10,731 bases of DNA from Gammaproteobacteria bacterium (lineage in GTDB: Bacteria; Pseudomonadota; Gammaproteobacteria; Steroidobacterales; Steroidobacteraceae), in the NCBI GenBank assembly GCA_030830595.1, contig JAURMS010000215.1, positions 1 through 10,731 on the forward strand. Reading direction: 5' to 3'. A model generated the notes under the pieces. That model saw only the letters and a list, made by a program, of their open reading frames with translations, made no database searches and had not been told where the DNA came from. This document shows, piece after piece, positions 1 through 5,953 of the stretch (its first letter is position 1; each line of letters opens with the position of its first letter). Made by a program: the position numbers and the translations under genes.

Positions 1-241
1 CTGGCTAAAGAATTTTCGAGGGGAGATAGGTTTGGATTTCGTGGGGCGTTTTGAAACACTGCATGAGGATCTTGCGCTCGTCGCTTCGCGGCTCAGCCTG
101 GGTAACTATGAATTGCCTCGTAAACTCACCGGGAAAGGGACGGATTACCGTAAAGCCTATTCGGATACGAGTCGAGACTTGGTCGAACTAACTTACGCTG
201 AAGAAATCGAGAGGTTTGGCTACAGTTTTGAGAATGGCTAG
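1..241 (+). CDS. Sulfotransferase family protein, C-terminal fragment (5' end outside window)
   Basis: The reading frame is open from the left edge (first full codon at 2) to a TAG stop at 239-241, so this is the end of a longer gene. The 79 visible residues match the C-terminal part of bacterial sulfotransferase-fold proteins that move a sulfo group from PAPS to carbohydrates or other acceptors. Seen: a DFVGRFETLHEDL segment, the family's 'vGRFE.L..D' block, then an LP element, a YRKAYSD segment, and the ending YAEEIERFGYSFENG, which resembles the usual '(Y)aeDierFGYsF' terminus. The TTG at 32 is unlikely to be the start, because recognisable protein sequence continues upstream in frame and no PAPS-binding N-terminus is present. 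Hand-counted GC is about 49%, against roughly 65-75% just downstream, which suggests recent acquisition. The family call is fairly firm; the acceptor is unknown. Confidence 0.72.
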   Translation, partial: WLKNFRGEIGLDFVGRFETLHEDLALVASRLSLGNYELPRKLTGKGTDYRKAYSDTSRDLVELTYAEEIERFGYSFENG

Positions 242-324
242 GTAAGCCCAGCGCATGCCGGCTGGGGGGCGTGGCGGATCGTGCCGCAGCTACCGCGACG
301 GCGAGCGCGACTGGCGACGCTGAA
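242..324. other. Short convergent spacer with weak inverted repeat
   Basis: This 83-bp gap separates the end of the sulfotransferase fragment from the end of the minus-strand M20 gene. It holds an imperfect hairpin: CCCAGC at 247-252 pairs with GCTGGG at 261-266 around an 8-nt loop. No T-run follows on either strand, so it is not a convincing intrinsic terminator. The spacer is very GC-rich (about 45 of the first 60 bases), and the composition jump begins right at the sulfotransferase stop. Confidence 0.4.
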
Positions 325-1626
325 TCAGGGTCCCTGAGGCCCGCGCTCCAGGTAATCGACGGCCACCGCCAGCATCGCCCTGAGGCCGGTGATCAGGCCG
401 GCCTCGTCCACGAAGAACAGCGGCGAGTGATTGGGGGCGGCGCCTTCCGTGCCCGGTGGCGTGACGCCCACCCAGAAAAGCAGGCTCGGCACCTCGCGCG
501 CGTAATAGGCAAAATCCTCGGCGGTGGTCTGCAGCCCAATGGGCACGGCCCCGGCGGGCGCCACGGCCTCAAGCACCGGCACCATGCGCCGGGTCAGCTC
601 TTCGCTGTTGATGAGTGCCGGGTTCGGGGTCGTGCCCAGGAATAGTTCGGCGCGTGCCCCCGCGGCGGCTGCGGTGTTCTCGACCGTGCGCTTCACCCGC
701 TCCAATACGTCCTCGCGGATTTCCGGGCGGAAGGTACGAATGGTGCCGAGTAGCTCCACCGAATCCGGGATGATGTTGTAGCGAGTGCCGCCCTGGATGG
801 CGCCAACCGTCACGACGGCCGGCACTTCCGTAATGTCCAGCTGGCGGCTGACGATGGTCTGCAGGGCCTCGATGATCTGGGCCGAGACGACCACCGGGTC
901 GATCCCCGCCCAGGGGCTGGCGCCATGGGTCTGCTGTCCGTGGACCACCACCCGGAAGAAATCCGAGCCTGCCATGAAGGGCCCCGGTCGATAGCCGACC
1001 TGTCCGGTCTCCAGCGAATAAAACACGTGCAGTCCAAACATGGCCTCTGGCTTCGCCAGGTCGAAGAGGCCTTCCTGCAGCATCAGCGAGGCCCCACCGG
1101 TCTCGCCCTCCGGTGCGCCTTCCTCGGCCGGCTGGAACACGAACAGGATGGTGCCAGGCAGGTCCTCGCGCCGGGCGGTGAGCACCTCGGCGGCCGCCAT
1201 GAGGATGGCGGTATGGGCATCATGTCCGCAGGCATGCATCACGCCGACCTGCTGGCCGCGGTATTCGGTGGTGACAGTGGACTTGAAGGGCAGGTCGCTG
1301 CGCTCGGTGACGGGCAGGGCGTCGATATCGGCCCGCAGGGCGATGGTCGGCCCGGGACGACCGCCACGCAGCACGGCCGCTACGCCCGTATGGGCGATTC
1401 CGGTGTGGACCTCGAGGCCGAGGGCCTCGAGGTGCTCGGCAATCACCTTGGAGGTGCGAAACTCGCGATTGCTGAGCTCCGGATGCTGGTGGAAGTCGCG
1501 CCGCCACTCGATCATGCGGGGTTCGATGGCCCGGGCTGCCTCGTCGAGATCGGCCTGCGTTACGGCAGCCACCGCCGGGCAGGCGGTGGCCAGGGCGATC
1601 AGCAGGGTGCTCAGTGTCTTCGCCAT
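325..1626 (-). CDS. Secreted M20 family amidohydrolase (HipO/IAA-amino acid hydrolase-like)
   Basis: A 433-aa zinc-dependent hydrolase of the M20D type, which cleaves N-acyl-amino acids (hippurate, indoleacetyl-amino acids) or related amides. Residues 1-20 form a signal peptide (hydrophobic stretch LLIALATA, then AVA before residue 21), so it probably acts in the periplasm or outside the cell. The metal-site motifs of the family are visible: MHACGHDAH (C133, H135), FQPAEEG (general base E168, ligand E169), GLHV (H200) and NHSP (H400). H234 in QQTHGASP lies in the dimerisation/lid domain, about residues 215-325. Length is normal for the family with an added leader. The ATG at 1624-1626 is inside the 3' end of the upstream small secreted gene (16-nt overlap), with AGGA about 11 nt before it, so the two are probably co-transcribed and translationally coupled. 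Family and intact active site are firm; the substrate is unknown. Confidence 0.9.
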   Translation of the reverse strand: MAKTLSTLLIALATACPAVAAVTQADLDEAARAIEPRMIEWRRDFHQHPELSNREFRTSKVIAEHLEALGLEVHTGIAHTGVAAVLRGGRPGPTIALRADIDALPVTERSDLPFKSTVTTEYRGQQVGVMHACGHDAHTAILMAAAEVLTARREDLPGTILFVFQPAEEGAPEGETGGASLMLQEGLFDLAKPEAMFGLHVFYSLETGQVGYRPGPFMAGSDFFRVVVHGQQTHGASPWAGIDPVVVSAQIIEALQTIVSRQLDITEVPAVVTVGAIQGGTRYNIIPDSVELLGTIRTFRPEIREDVLERVKRTVENTAAAAGARAELFLGTTPNPALINSEELTRRMVPVLEAVAPAGAVPIGLQTTAEDFAYYAREVPSLLFWVGVTPPGTEGAAPNHSPLFFVDEAGLITGLRAMLAVAVDYLERGPQGP

Positions 1627-2108
1627 CGGCTGTCTTCCTGGTAGCGAGGCCAGTTGCGGCCACGGTCCGGAATCTTAGCCCAATGCCCGCCCTGCAAGGC
1701 GCGGCCGAGCTGGTCGAGGTCGCGCTGGACCTGTTCCACCAGCCCTGCGGCCTGCCTCAGGCGGTATTCGCGCCCGCGGTGGTCGAAGCGCAGGTCGAGT
1801 CGCGCGTAGCGTTGCCGGAGGTCGCGATACGCCTCGCGCAACATGTGTTCAGGTGCCCGGCGCTCGGCGAGTGCCCTGAAGTTTCGCGCCGCATCGGCCA
1901 GGCGTCCGGCGCGCTGTGCCGTCTCGGTGCGCCCGCTGTGTGAGCGGATGGCGTGGTAGAGCTGGGTGGTGGAGCGATCCAGGTCGCGGGCCTCGGCGAG
2001 GAGGGGCGACGGCCCCCAGGCGGGCGGTCGATGTCCCGGCTCGGGACGGTGGCCGGCACTGGCCGGCAGCGCAACGAGCAGGGCGAGGGTGGCAATCAGC
2101 GTTTTCAT
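1611..2108 (-). CDS. Small secreted protein of unknown function, Arg-rich and helical
   Basis: A 165-aa protein that I do not recognise. The start is placed at the ATG complementary to 2106-2108, because this gives a textbook signal peptide (MKTLIATLALLVALPASA, cleavage before residue 19) and leaves GGAG and AGG Shine-Dalgarno-like bases just upstream; an in-frame ATG nine codons earlier would spoil the leader. After a Pro/His-rich segment (GHRPEPGHRPPAWGP) the rest is rich in Arg, Ala, Leu and Gln with regular helical spacing (for example LREAYRDLRQRYARLDLRF and AAGLVEQVQRDLDQLGRAL). This suggests a helical-bundle or coiled-coil periplasmic protein with a net positive charge. It is the first gene of a two-gene minus-strand unit with the secreted M20 hydrolase, whose start lies inside its last codons. 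No catalytic motif is visible. Confidence 0.72.
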   Translation of the reverse strand: MKTLIATLALLVALPASAGHRPEPGHRPPAWGPSPLLAEARDLDRSTTQLYHAIRSHSGRTETAQRAGRLADAARNFRALAERRAPEHMLREAYRDLRQRYARLDLRFDHRGREYRLRQAAGLVEQVQRDLDQLGRALQGGHWAKIPDRGRNWPRYQEDSRWRRH

Positions 2109-2111
2109 GAT

Positions 2112-2144
2112 CCTGTCTCCGGTGGCTTGATCCACGTGGACAGG
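2112..2144 (-). promoter_or_regulatory. Inverted repeat over the ribosome-binding region of the secreted-protein gene
   Basis: CCTGTC (2112-2117) is the reverse complement of GACAGG (2139-2144). Inside it, GTGG (2122-2125) pairs with CCAC (2132-2135) around a six-base loop. On the minus-strand transcript this lies immediately upstream of the ATG at 2108 and includes the GGAG/ACAGG bases that would serve as ribosome-binding site. It could be a translational control hairpin, or part of it (the TCCACGTGGA palindrome) could be a DNA-binding site. Stability was not calculated. Confidence 0.3.
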
Positions 2145-2160
2145 TTGCGCCCTTGCGCCT
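2145..2160. repeat. Two tandem copies of TTGCGCC(C/T)
   Basis: TTGCGCCC at 2145-2152 is followed directly by TTGCGCCT at 2153-2160. The second copy runs into the first of the 11-bp TGAAC repeats. It could be part of the same regulatory site or a chance tandem duplication. Confidence 0.35.
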
Positions 2161-2202
2161 GAACGGGCCTTGAACCCCCGATGAATGAAACCTGAACGAG
2201 CC
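2159..2202 (+). repeat. Four 11-bp direct repeats with a TGAAC core (candidate regulator site)
   Basis: Read in 11-base units: CTGAACGGGCC, TTGAACCCCCG, ATGAATGAAAC, CTGAACGAGCC. The cores begin at 2160, 2171, 2182 and 2193, so the spacing is exactly 11 bp each time; three cores are identical (TGAAC) and one differs by one base (TGAAT). The last unit ends 14 bp before a GATAAT -10 candidate. Tandem 11-bp half-sites next to a promoter are known for OmpR/PhoB-type winged-helix response regulators. That such a regulator binds here is my inference; the motif is not the classical Pho box. Confidence 0.45.
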
Positions 2203-2222
2203 AGCCCGGAAAGCGGGATAAT
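2192..2222 (+). promoter_or_regulatory. Candidate sigma70-type promoter for the ATP-grasp/RarD unit
   Basis: GATAAT at 2217-2222 matches the -10 consensus at five of six bases. The best -35 candidate, CTGAAC at 2192-2197, is poor and sits 19 bp away, within the fourth 11-bp repeat. A weak -35 overlapped by repeats is the arrangement expected of an activator-dependent promoter. Not verified. Confidence 0.33.
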
Positions 2223-2233
2223 CCGCGCCCTCC

Positions 2234-2239
2234 GGAGGA
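2234..2239 (+). promoter_or_regulatory. Strong Shine-Dalgarno sequence fixing the ATP-grasp start
   Basis: GGAGGA lies 7 nt before the ATG at 2247, an ideal arrangement that supports this start codon. Confidence 0.75.
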
Positions 2240-2246
2240 CTTCCGC

Positions 2247-3134
2247 ATGACATCCGTTGCCCTGGTGACCTGCAACATGGCTGCCTCGCTGGACGAGGAT
2301 ATGCCGCTCCTGGTCGAGGCCTTCGAGTCACTCGGTGTAAGGGTGGCAACGCCCGCCTGGGATGACCCGGCCGTGGACTGGTCGGCCTTCGATGCGGCCC
2401 TCTTGAGGTCCACCTGGGACTACATGGACCGGCTTGAGGCCTTCATGGCCTGGATCGACGCCTGCGCAGCCCGGACCCGGCTGTTCAATCCGCCGGCGCT
2501 GGTCAGGCGCAACCTCGACAAGCACTACCTTCAGGGGCTGGAGGCTGCCGGGGTCCCGATCGTTCCTACCCATTTCGCTGAACCGGGTGACGATCCGATG
2601 GGCTGCCTGGGCCCGTTCATCGACCGCCTGGAAGGGGTCGAGTTCGTGGTGAAGCCGGCCATCGGTGCGGGGTCGCGCGATGCCGCACGCTTTCACGTGG
2701 AGGACCGGGCCGCGGCGCTCGCGCACCTTGCCGGCCTGCTGCAGGCCGGGCGCAGCGCGTTGCTGCAGCCCTATCTCACGCGCGTGGATGTGGCGGGCGA
2801 GACGGCCATGGTGCACATCGATGGTGTTTTCAGCCACGCCATCCGCAAGGGGCCGCTGCTTACGCGCGGGGGCGCTGGGGTGGCTGGCCTGTTCGCACCG
2901 GAGACCATCTCGGTGCGCGAGCCCGCAGCCGATGAGCTGGCCTTGGCCGGGGCGGCCTGTCGCCATCTCGCCGCACTTGAACCACTGTACCTGCGAGTGG
3001 ACCTTATCCGTGGCGACGATGGATCACCCGTGGTGCTGGAGTTGGAAATGACCGAGCCTTCGCTGTTCTTCCCCTATGGTCCGGGTTCGGCTGCAAGGCT
3101 GGCCTCGGCCCTGCTCAGGCGGATCGGCGCGTGA
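2247..3134 (+). CDS. ATP-grasp domain protein (RimK/glutathione synthetase-like; DcsG-related family possible)
   Basis: A 295-aa soluble protein with the layout of a compact ATP-grasp ligase, enzymes that couple ATP hydrolysis to carboxylate-amine (or similar) bond formation through an acyl phosphate. Seen: an N-terminal Rossmann-like domain (residues 1-75) ending in the LLRSTWDYM block, NPPALVRRNLDKHYL (81-95), the ATP-binding lysine region FVVKPAIGAGSR (K136), a QPYL hinge with GE at 184-185, the SHAIRKGPL segment, and C-terminal metal-site acids in R250/D252 and LELEMTEPSLF (E265, E267, E270). As I recall, these blocks typify a family often annotated only as 'ATP-grasp' or 'glutathione synthetase-like', which includes the cycloserine ligase DcsG; the exact reaction here is unknown. 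It is first in a two-gene unit: its TGA stop overlaps the GTG start of the RarD-like transporter, so ligase and transporter are likely translationally coupled. Confidence 0.8.
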   Translation: MTSVALVTCNMAASLDEDMPLLVEAFESLGVRVATPAWDDPAVDWSAFDAALLRSTWDYMDRLEAFMAWIDACAARTRLFNPPALVRRNLDKHYLQGLEAAGVPIVPTHFAEPGDDPMGCLGPFIDRLEGVEFVVKPAIGAGSRDAARFHVEDRAAALAHLAGLLQAGRSALLQPYLTRVDVAGETAMVHIDGVFSHAIRKGPLLTRGGAGVAGLFAPETISVREPAADELALAGAACRHLAALEPLYLRVDLIRGDDGSPVVLELEMTEPSLFFPYGPGSAARLASALLRRIGA

Positions 3135-4087
3135 ACCAAGCCGTGGAGGCGCGCCGTGGCGTAGTGGCTGCCTGCACCGCCTTCCTGATCTGGGGCATGT
3201 TCCCGCTTTACTTGCATCCCTTGGTTGGCGTGCCGGCCGTGGAGATCCTTGCCCATCGGGTGGCCTGGTGCCTGCCCTGTGTCCTGTTGTGGCTGGCCTG
3301 GAAAGGCCAGCTCGACCAGGTGGCCGCCGCGCTGGTCGAGCCCCGCACGCTGGCGCGTCTCGTGTTGTCGGCGCTGCTGATGGCGGTGAACTGGTGGGTC
3401 TATACCTGGGCAGTGGTGAGCGGCAGGGTGCTGGAGGCCAGCCTGGGTTATTTCATTGGCCCGCTGGTCAACATCCTCCTGGGCGTGAGCGCGCTTGGCG
3501 AGCGACTGAACCCGCGCCAGTGGCTGGCGGTGGGCCTCGCTGCCGCCGGCGTGGGCTGGATGACCGTGGCGGCCGGTGGCCTGCCCTGGGTCTCGCTGAC
3601 GCTGGCCGTGTCCTTCGGCATCTACGGGATGGTGCGCAAGACGGCGCCGGTGGCGGCGGTCCCGGGCTTGACCGTGGAAACCCTCCTGCTGGCGCCCATC
3701 GCGATGGGCTGGCTGTGGTTCTTCGGGCCCGGCACGCTCAGCAAGTCATTGGCGACAGACCCGCTGGTCAGCCTGTTGCTGGCCTGTGCCGGGCTCGCCA
3801 CCGCGCTGCCACTTGCGTTGTTTGCCACTGGCGCGCGACTGATTCCCTATTCGGTGATGGGCCTGATCACCTTCATAGGTCCCAGCCTGCAGTGGCTGCT
3901 GGGCGTGACCCTGTACCATGAGCCGTTCAGCGGGGCGAAAGCCATTGGCTTCGCCATCATCTGGTCGGGCGTGATCGTCTTTATCGCCGACGGCTTCCTT
4001 ACAGGAGGTGCTGTCGGAAGAAGAGCACCACGGCCTGCTGATACAGGTCCTGGTTCTCCTTCTTCCGGTAGCCGTGACCCTCGTTGA
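3131..4087 (+). CDS. rarD: RarD-like EamA/DMT family transporter
   Basis: A 318-aa integral membrane protein of the drug/metabolite transporter superfamily with about ten hydrophobic segments. RarD-type signatures are clear: FLIWGMFPLYLHPL in helix 1, the VEILAHRVAW block (37-46), NWWVYTWAV (87-95), LEASLGYFIGPLVNILLGV (101-119), LGERLNPRQW, YGMVRKTAP (165-173), and IPYSVMGLITFIGPSLQWL followed by YHEPF. The family is named for a chloramphenicol-sensitivity-linked protein and is assumed to export small molecules; true substrates are mostly unknown. The start is a GTG at 3131 sharing GTGA with the upstream ATP-grasp stop. The last hydrophobic segment ends near residue 290. Residues 291-318 are a hydrophilic Pro/Gly/Ser/Arg tail (for example RRAPRPADTGPGSPSSGSR) encoded entirely opposite the S9 peptidase gene, suggesting a stop codon lost during gene packing. 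The gene symbol is by similarity only. Confidence 0.87.
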   Translation: MNQAVEARRGVVAACTAFLIWGMFPLYLHPLVGVPAVEILAHRVAWCLPCVLLWLAWKGQLDQVAAALVEPRTLARLVLSALLMAVNWWVYTWAVVSGRVLEASLGYFIGPLVNILLGVSALGERLNPRQWLAVGLAAAGVGWMTVAAGGLPWVSLTLAVSFGIYGMVRKTAPVAAVPGLTVETLLLAPIAMGWLWFFGPGTLSKSLATDPLVSLLLACAGLATALPLALFATGARLIPYSVMGLITFIGPSLQWLLGVTLYHEPFSGAKAIGFAIIWSGVIVFIADGFLTGGAVGRRAPRPADTGPGSPSSGSRDPR

Positions 4088-5951
4088 GGGCGTTCATGTA
4101 CCACACGGACTGATCGCGACTGCGCAGCGCTGCCACGACCTGTTCGGCCTCCGTCACGGGGACTCGCGGGTCGTTCTGGCCCTGTACCACGAACATGGGC
4201 ACTGTGATCCGCTCTACGTTGTTAAGCGGGCTGATCTTCTCGAGGTGCGCACGCATGGCGGGATCTCGCTCGTCGCCGTACTCGACGCGGCGCAGGTCGC
4301 GACGATAGTCCTGGGTATTTTCCAGGAAGGTGACGAAGTTCGAGATGCCGACGATGTCTACGGCAGCCCTCAGGCGGTCGCTGTAGTGGACGGCACTGGC
4401 GAGCACCATGTAGCCGCCGTAGCTGCCACCGATCACCGCGACCCGCTCCGAGTCGAGATCGGGCTGGGTCGCCACCCAGTCCAGCAGCGCGCCGATATCG
4501 CGGACTGAATCCTCGCGCAGCATGCCGTTGTCGAGCTTGAGATAGCTCTTCCCGTAGCCGTCCGAGCCGCGTACGTTGGGGAAGATCACGGCCGCACCGA
4601 GTTTCTGCAGCCACATCTGCGTGGTGCTGCTGAAGGTGGGACGTGACTGGCCCTCCGGCCCGCCATGGATGGAAATGATCACCGGGAATGGCCCTTGGCC
4701 CGCGGGCCGGTAGACCCAGGCCGGGATCTGGCGGCCATCGAAGGTGGGATAGCGCACGAGCGCGGGGTCGATGAAGGCCGCCGTGTCCAGCCCGCCCACC
4801 TCGCTGTAGGTCCAGCGCTCGATCGTCCCGTAGGCCAGCGCCTCCTCGCCGAGCGCCAGCACAAAGCTGTCGCTGGGGGTCTTTGGCGTATTGAGCGTCA
4901 TGGCGAGCCGGCTGCCGTCCGGGCTGAATTCCAACCCGCCGGCCACACCGGTGGGCAGGCCCTCAACGGCTGCATAGCCGCGCGTGCCGAGATCGATCAG
5001 GTACAGGCGACTGAAGCCGTCCTCGTTGACCGTGAAGGCACCGCGGCGGCGATCGTCACTGATGGCCACGCCCTCGACGCTCCACTCGATGTCCCCGGTC
5101 ACGATCTCCGGCGTCGAGCCGGGTTCCAGGGACTGCCAGGCCAGCCGACCGTGTTCGCTGCCCGCGTCTGTCACCAGCCAGAAGCCCTTGCCCTCTGCAT
5201 CGAAGGCCACGGGAGAATTGGCCGATGGCGATGCCTCGCCGCCAGCCAGCAGGCGCCGCTCGCCGGTGCCGAGGTTCAGCAGGTGGATGCGCGAGTCGTT
5301 GATGCTCACGTAGTTGCCGACCAGCAGTTGCTGGCCGTCGCTTGAAAAGTCCGCCCCGCCCCAGGCGCTGCCATCCGGCGCTTCGAGGGCGATGCGAGCA
5401 GCCTCCGGCTCATCCGGGTTCATCACCCAGATGTCGTTGGCGGCACCATTGCGACGGGTGCTGACATAGGCGATCAGGCTGCCGTCCCGGTTCCAGCTGA
5501 CGCCGCCATTCCTCGACTTGCCATCGGTGAGCATGCGCGACTCGCCGCTGGCCGGATCGAGCATGAACAGCTGTGCGAACTCGCTACCGCCGGCATCCAT
5601 CGAGAAGATCAGTTCGCTCGCCCCCGGACGGCGGGACACCCCACCGATCGGTTCGTCGAAGAAGGTCAGCTGCGTCCGCGTCCCGGCAGGCGCGTCCACC
5701 CGATGCAGCTGGGGCACGTCGCCGAAGCGGGTAGAGACGTACAGGCTCTTGCCGTCTGCGGTCCAGTCCAGCGCACCGGCTGAGCGCACGTTCTGGTAGC
5801 GGCGCAGGTCGTCAGCAATCTGCTGGGGGATCTCCGGGATGTCTTCCAGCACCAGCTGGCCGTTGTTGAGCGTACGGCGGTCGATGTCGGCGGTGGCGGC
5901 TAGCGCGACACCAGTCATCACCAGTCCGGCAAAGTAGACGCAATGACGCAT
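3999..5951 (-). CDS. Secreted S9 family prolyl oligopeptidase-type serine peptidase
   Basis: A 650-aa serine peptidase with the two-part S9 layout. A signal peptide (residues 1 to about 19, hydrophobic FAGLVMTGVALA) precedes a beta-propeller with repeated WD40/TolB-like blades to about residue 385 (WTADGKSLYVST, WNRDGSLIAYVSTR, FSPDGSRLAMTL). An alpha/beta-hydrolase domain occupies about 395-650. The catalytic triad is intact: S510 in GGSYGGY, D594 in QGQNDPRVP and H626 in NEGHGY, with the oxyanion-region HGGPEGQ at 429-435. The family includes dipeptidyl- and acylaminoacyl-peptidases acting on short peptides, here probably in the periplasm. The start at 5951 is chosen because it gives the leader and is preceded by GAGGGGAG at 5 nt; a longer in-frame extension reads through the MFS gene. 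It is last in the operon, 2 nt after the MFS stop, and overlaps the RarD-like gene tail to tail by 89 nt. Confidence 0.9.
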   Translation of the reverse strand: MRHCVYFAGLVMTGVALAATADIDRRTLNNGQLVLEDIPEIPQQIADDLRRYQNVRSAGALDWTADGKSLYVSTRFGDVPQLHRVDAPAGTRTQLTFFDEPIGGVSRRPGASELIFSMDAGGSEFAQLFMLDPASGESRMLTDGKSRNGGVSWNRDGSLIAYVSTRRNGAANDIWVMNPDEPEAARIALEAPDGSAWGGADFSSDGQQLLVGNYVSINDSRIHLLNLGTGERRLLAGGEASPSANSPVAFDAEGKGFWLVTDAGSEHGRLAWQSLEPGSTPEIVTGDIEWSVEGVAISDDRRRGAFTVNEDGFSRLYLIDLGTRGYAAVEGLPTGVAGGLEFSPDGSRLAMTLNTPKTPSDSFVLALGEEALAYGTIERWTYSEVGGLDTAAFIDPALVRYPTFDGRQIPAWVYRPAGQGPFPVIISIHGGPEGQSRPTFSSTTQMWLQKLGAAVIFPNVRGSDGYGKSYLKLDNGMLREDSVRDIGALLDWVATQPDLDSERVAVIGGSYGGYMVLASAVHYSDRLRAAVDIVGISNFVTFLENTQDYRRDLRRVEYGDERDPAMRAHLEKISPLNNVERITVPMFVVQGQNDPRVPVTEAEQVVAALRSRDQSVWYMNALNEGHGYRKKENQDLYQQAVVLFFRQHLL

Positions 5952-5953
5952 GA

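Larger units (their letters stand above)
2109..2246. promoter_or_regulatory. Divergent control region between the secreted-protein unit and the ATP-grasp unit
   Basis: This 138-bp region is the largest non-coding gap in the window and must carry the promoters of both divergent units. It contains a hairpin-forming and palindromic segment at 2112-2144 (CCTGTC pairs with GACAGG; a TCCACGTGGA palindrome at 2131-2140), a tandem TTGCGCC repeat at 2145-2160, four 11-bp-spaced TGAAC-like motifs at 2159-2202, a candidate -10 at 2217-2222 and a strong Shine-Dalgarno sequence at 2234-2239. The layout is what a regulated divergent promoter would show, but no transcription start is demonstrated. Confidence 0.55.

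Noticed and set aside
247..266. Hairpin after the sulfotransferase stop as an intrinsic terminator
   Set aside because: A six-base stem with an eight-base loop and no T-run on either strand.
925..1644. Long plus-strand open frame (239 codons) opposite the M20 gene
   Set aside because: The minus-strand frame has a signal peptide and all M20 metal motifs; the plus-strand product has low-complexity, shadow-like composition and no recognisable domain.
2159..2202. A classical Pho box
   Set aside because: The 11-bp spacing fits, but the core TGAAC is not CTGTCA, so only a general OmpR/PhoB-like arrangement is proposed.
2328..2966. Minus-strand open frame of 212 codons inside the ATP-grasp gene
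   Set aside because: A GC-rich shadow; the plus-strand frame carries conserved ATP-grasp blocks and an ideal ribosome-binding site.
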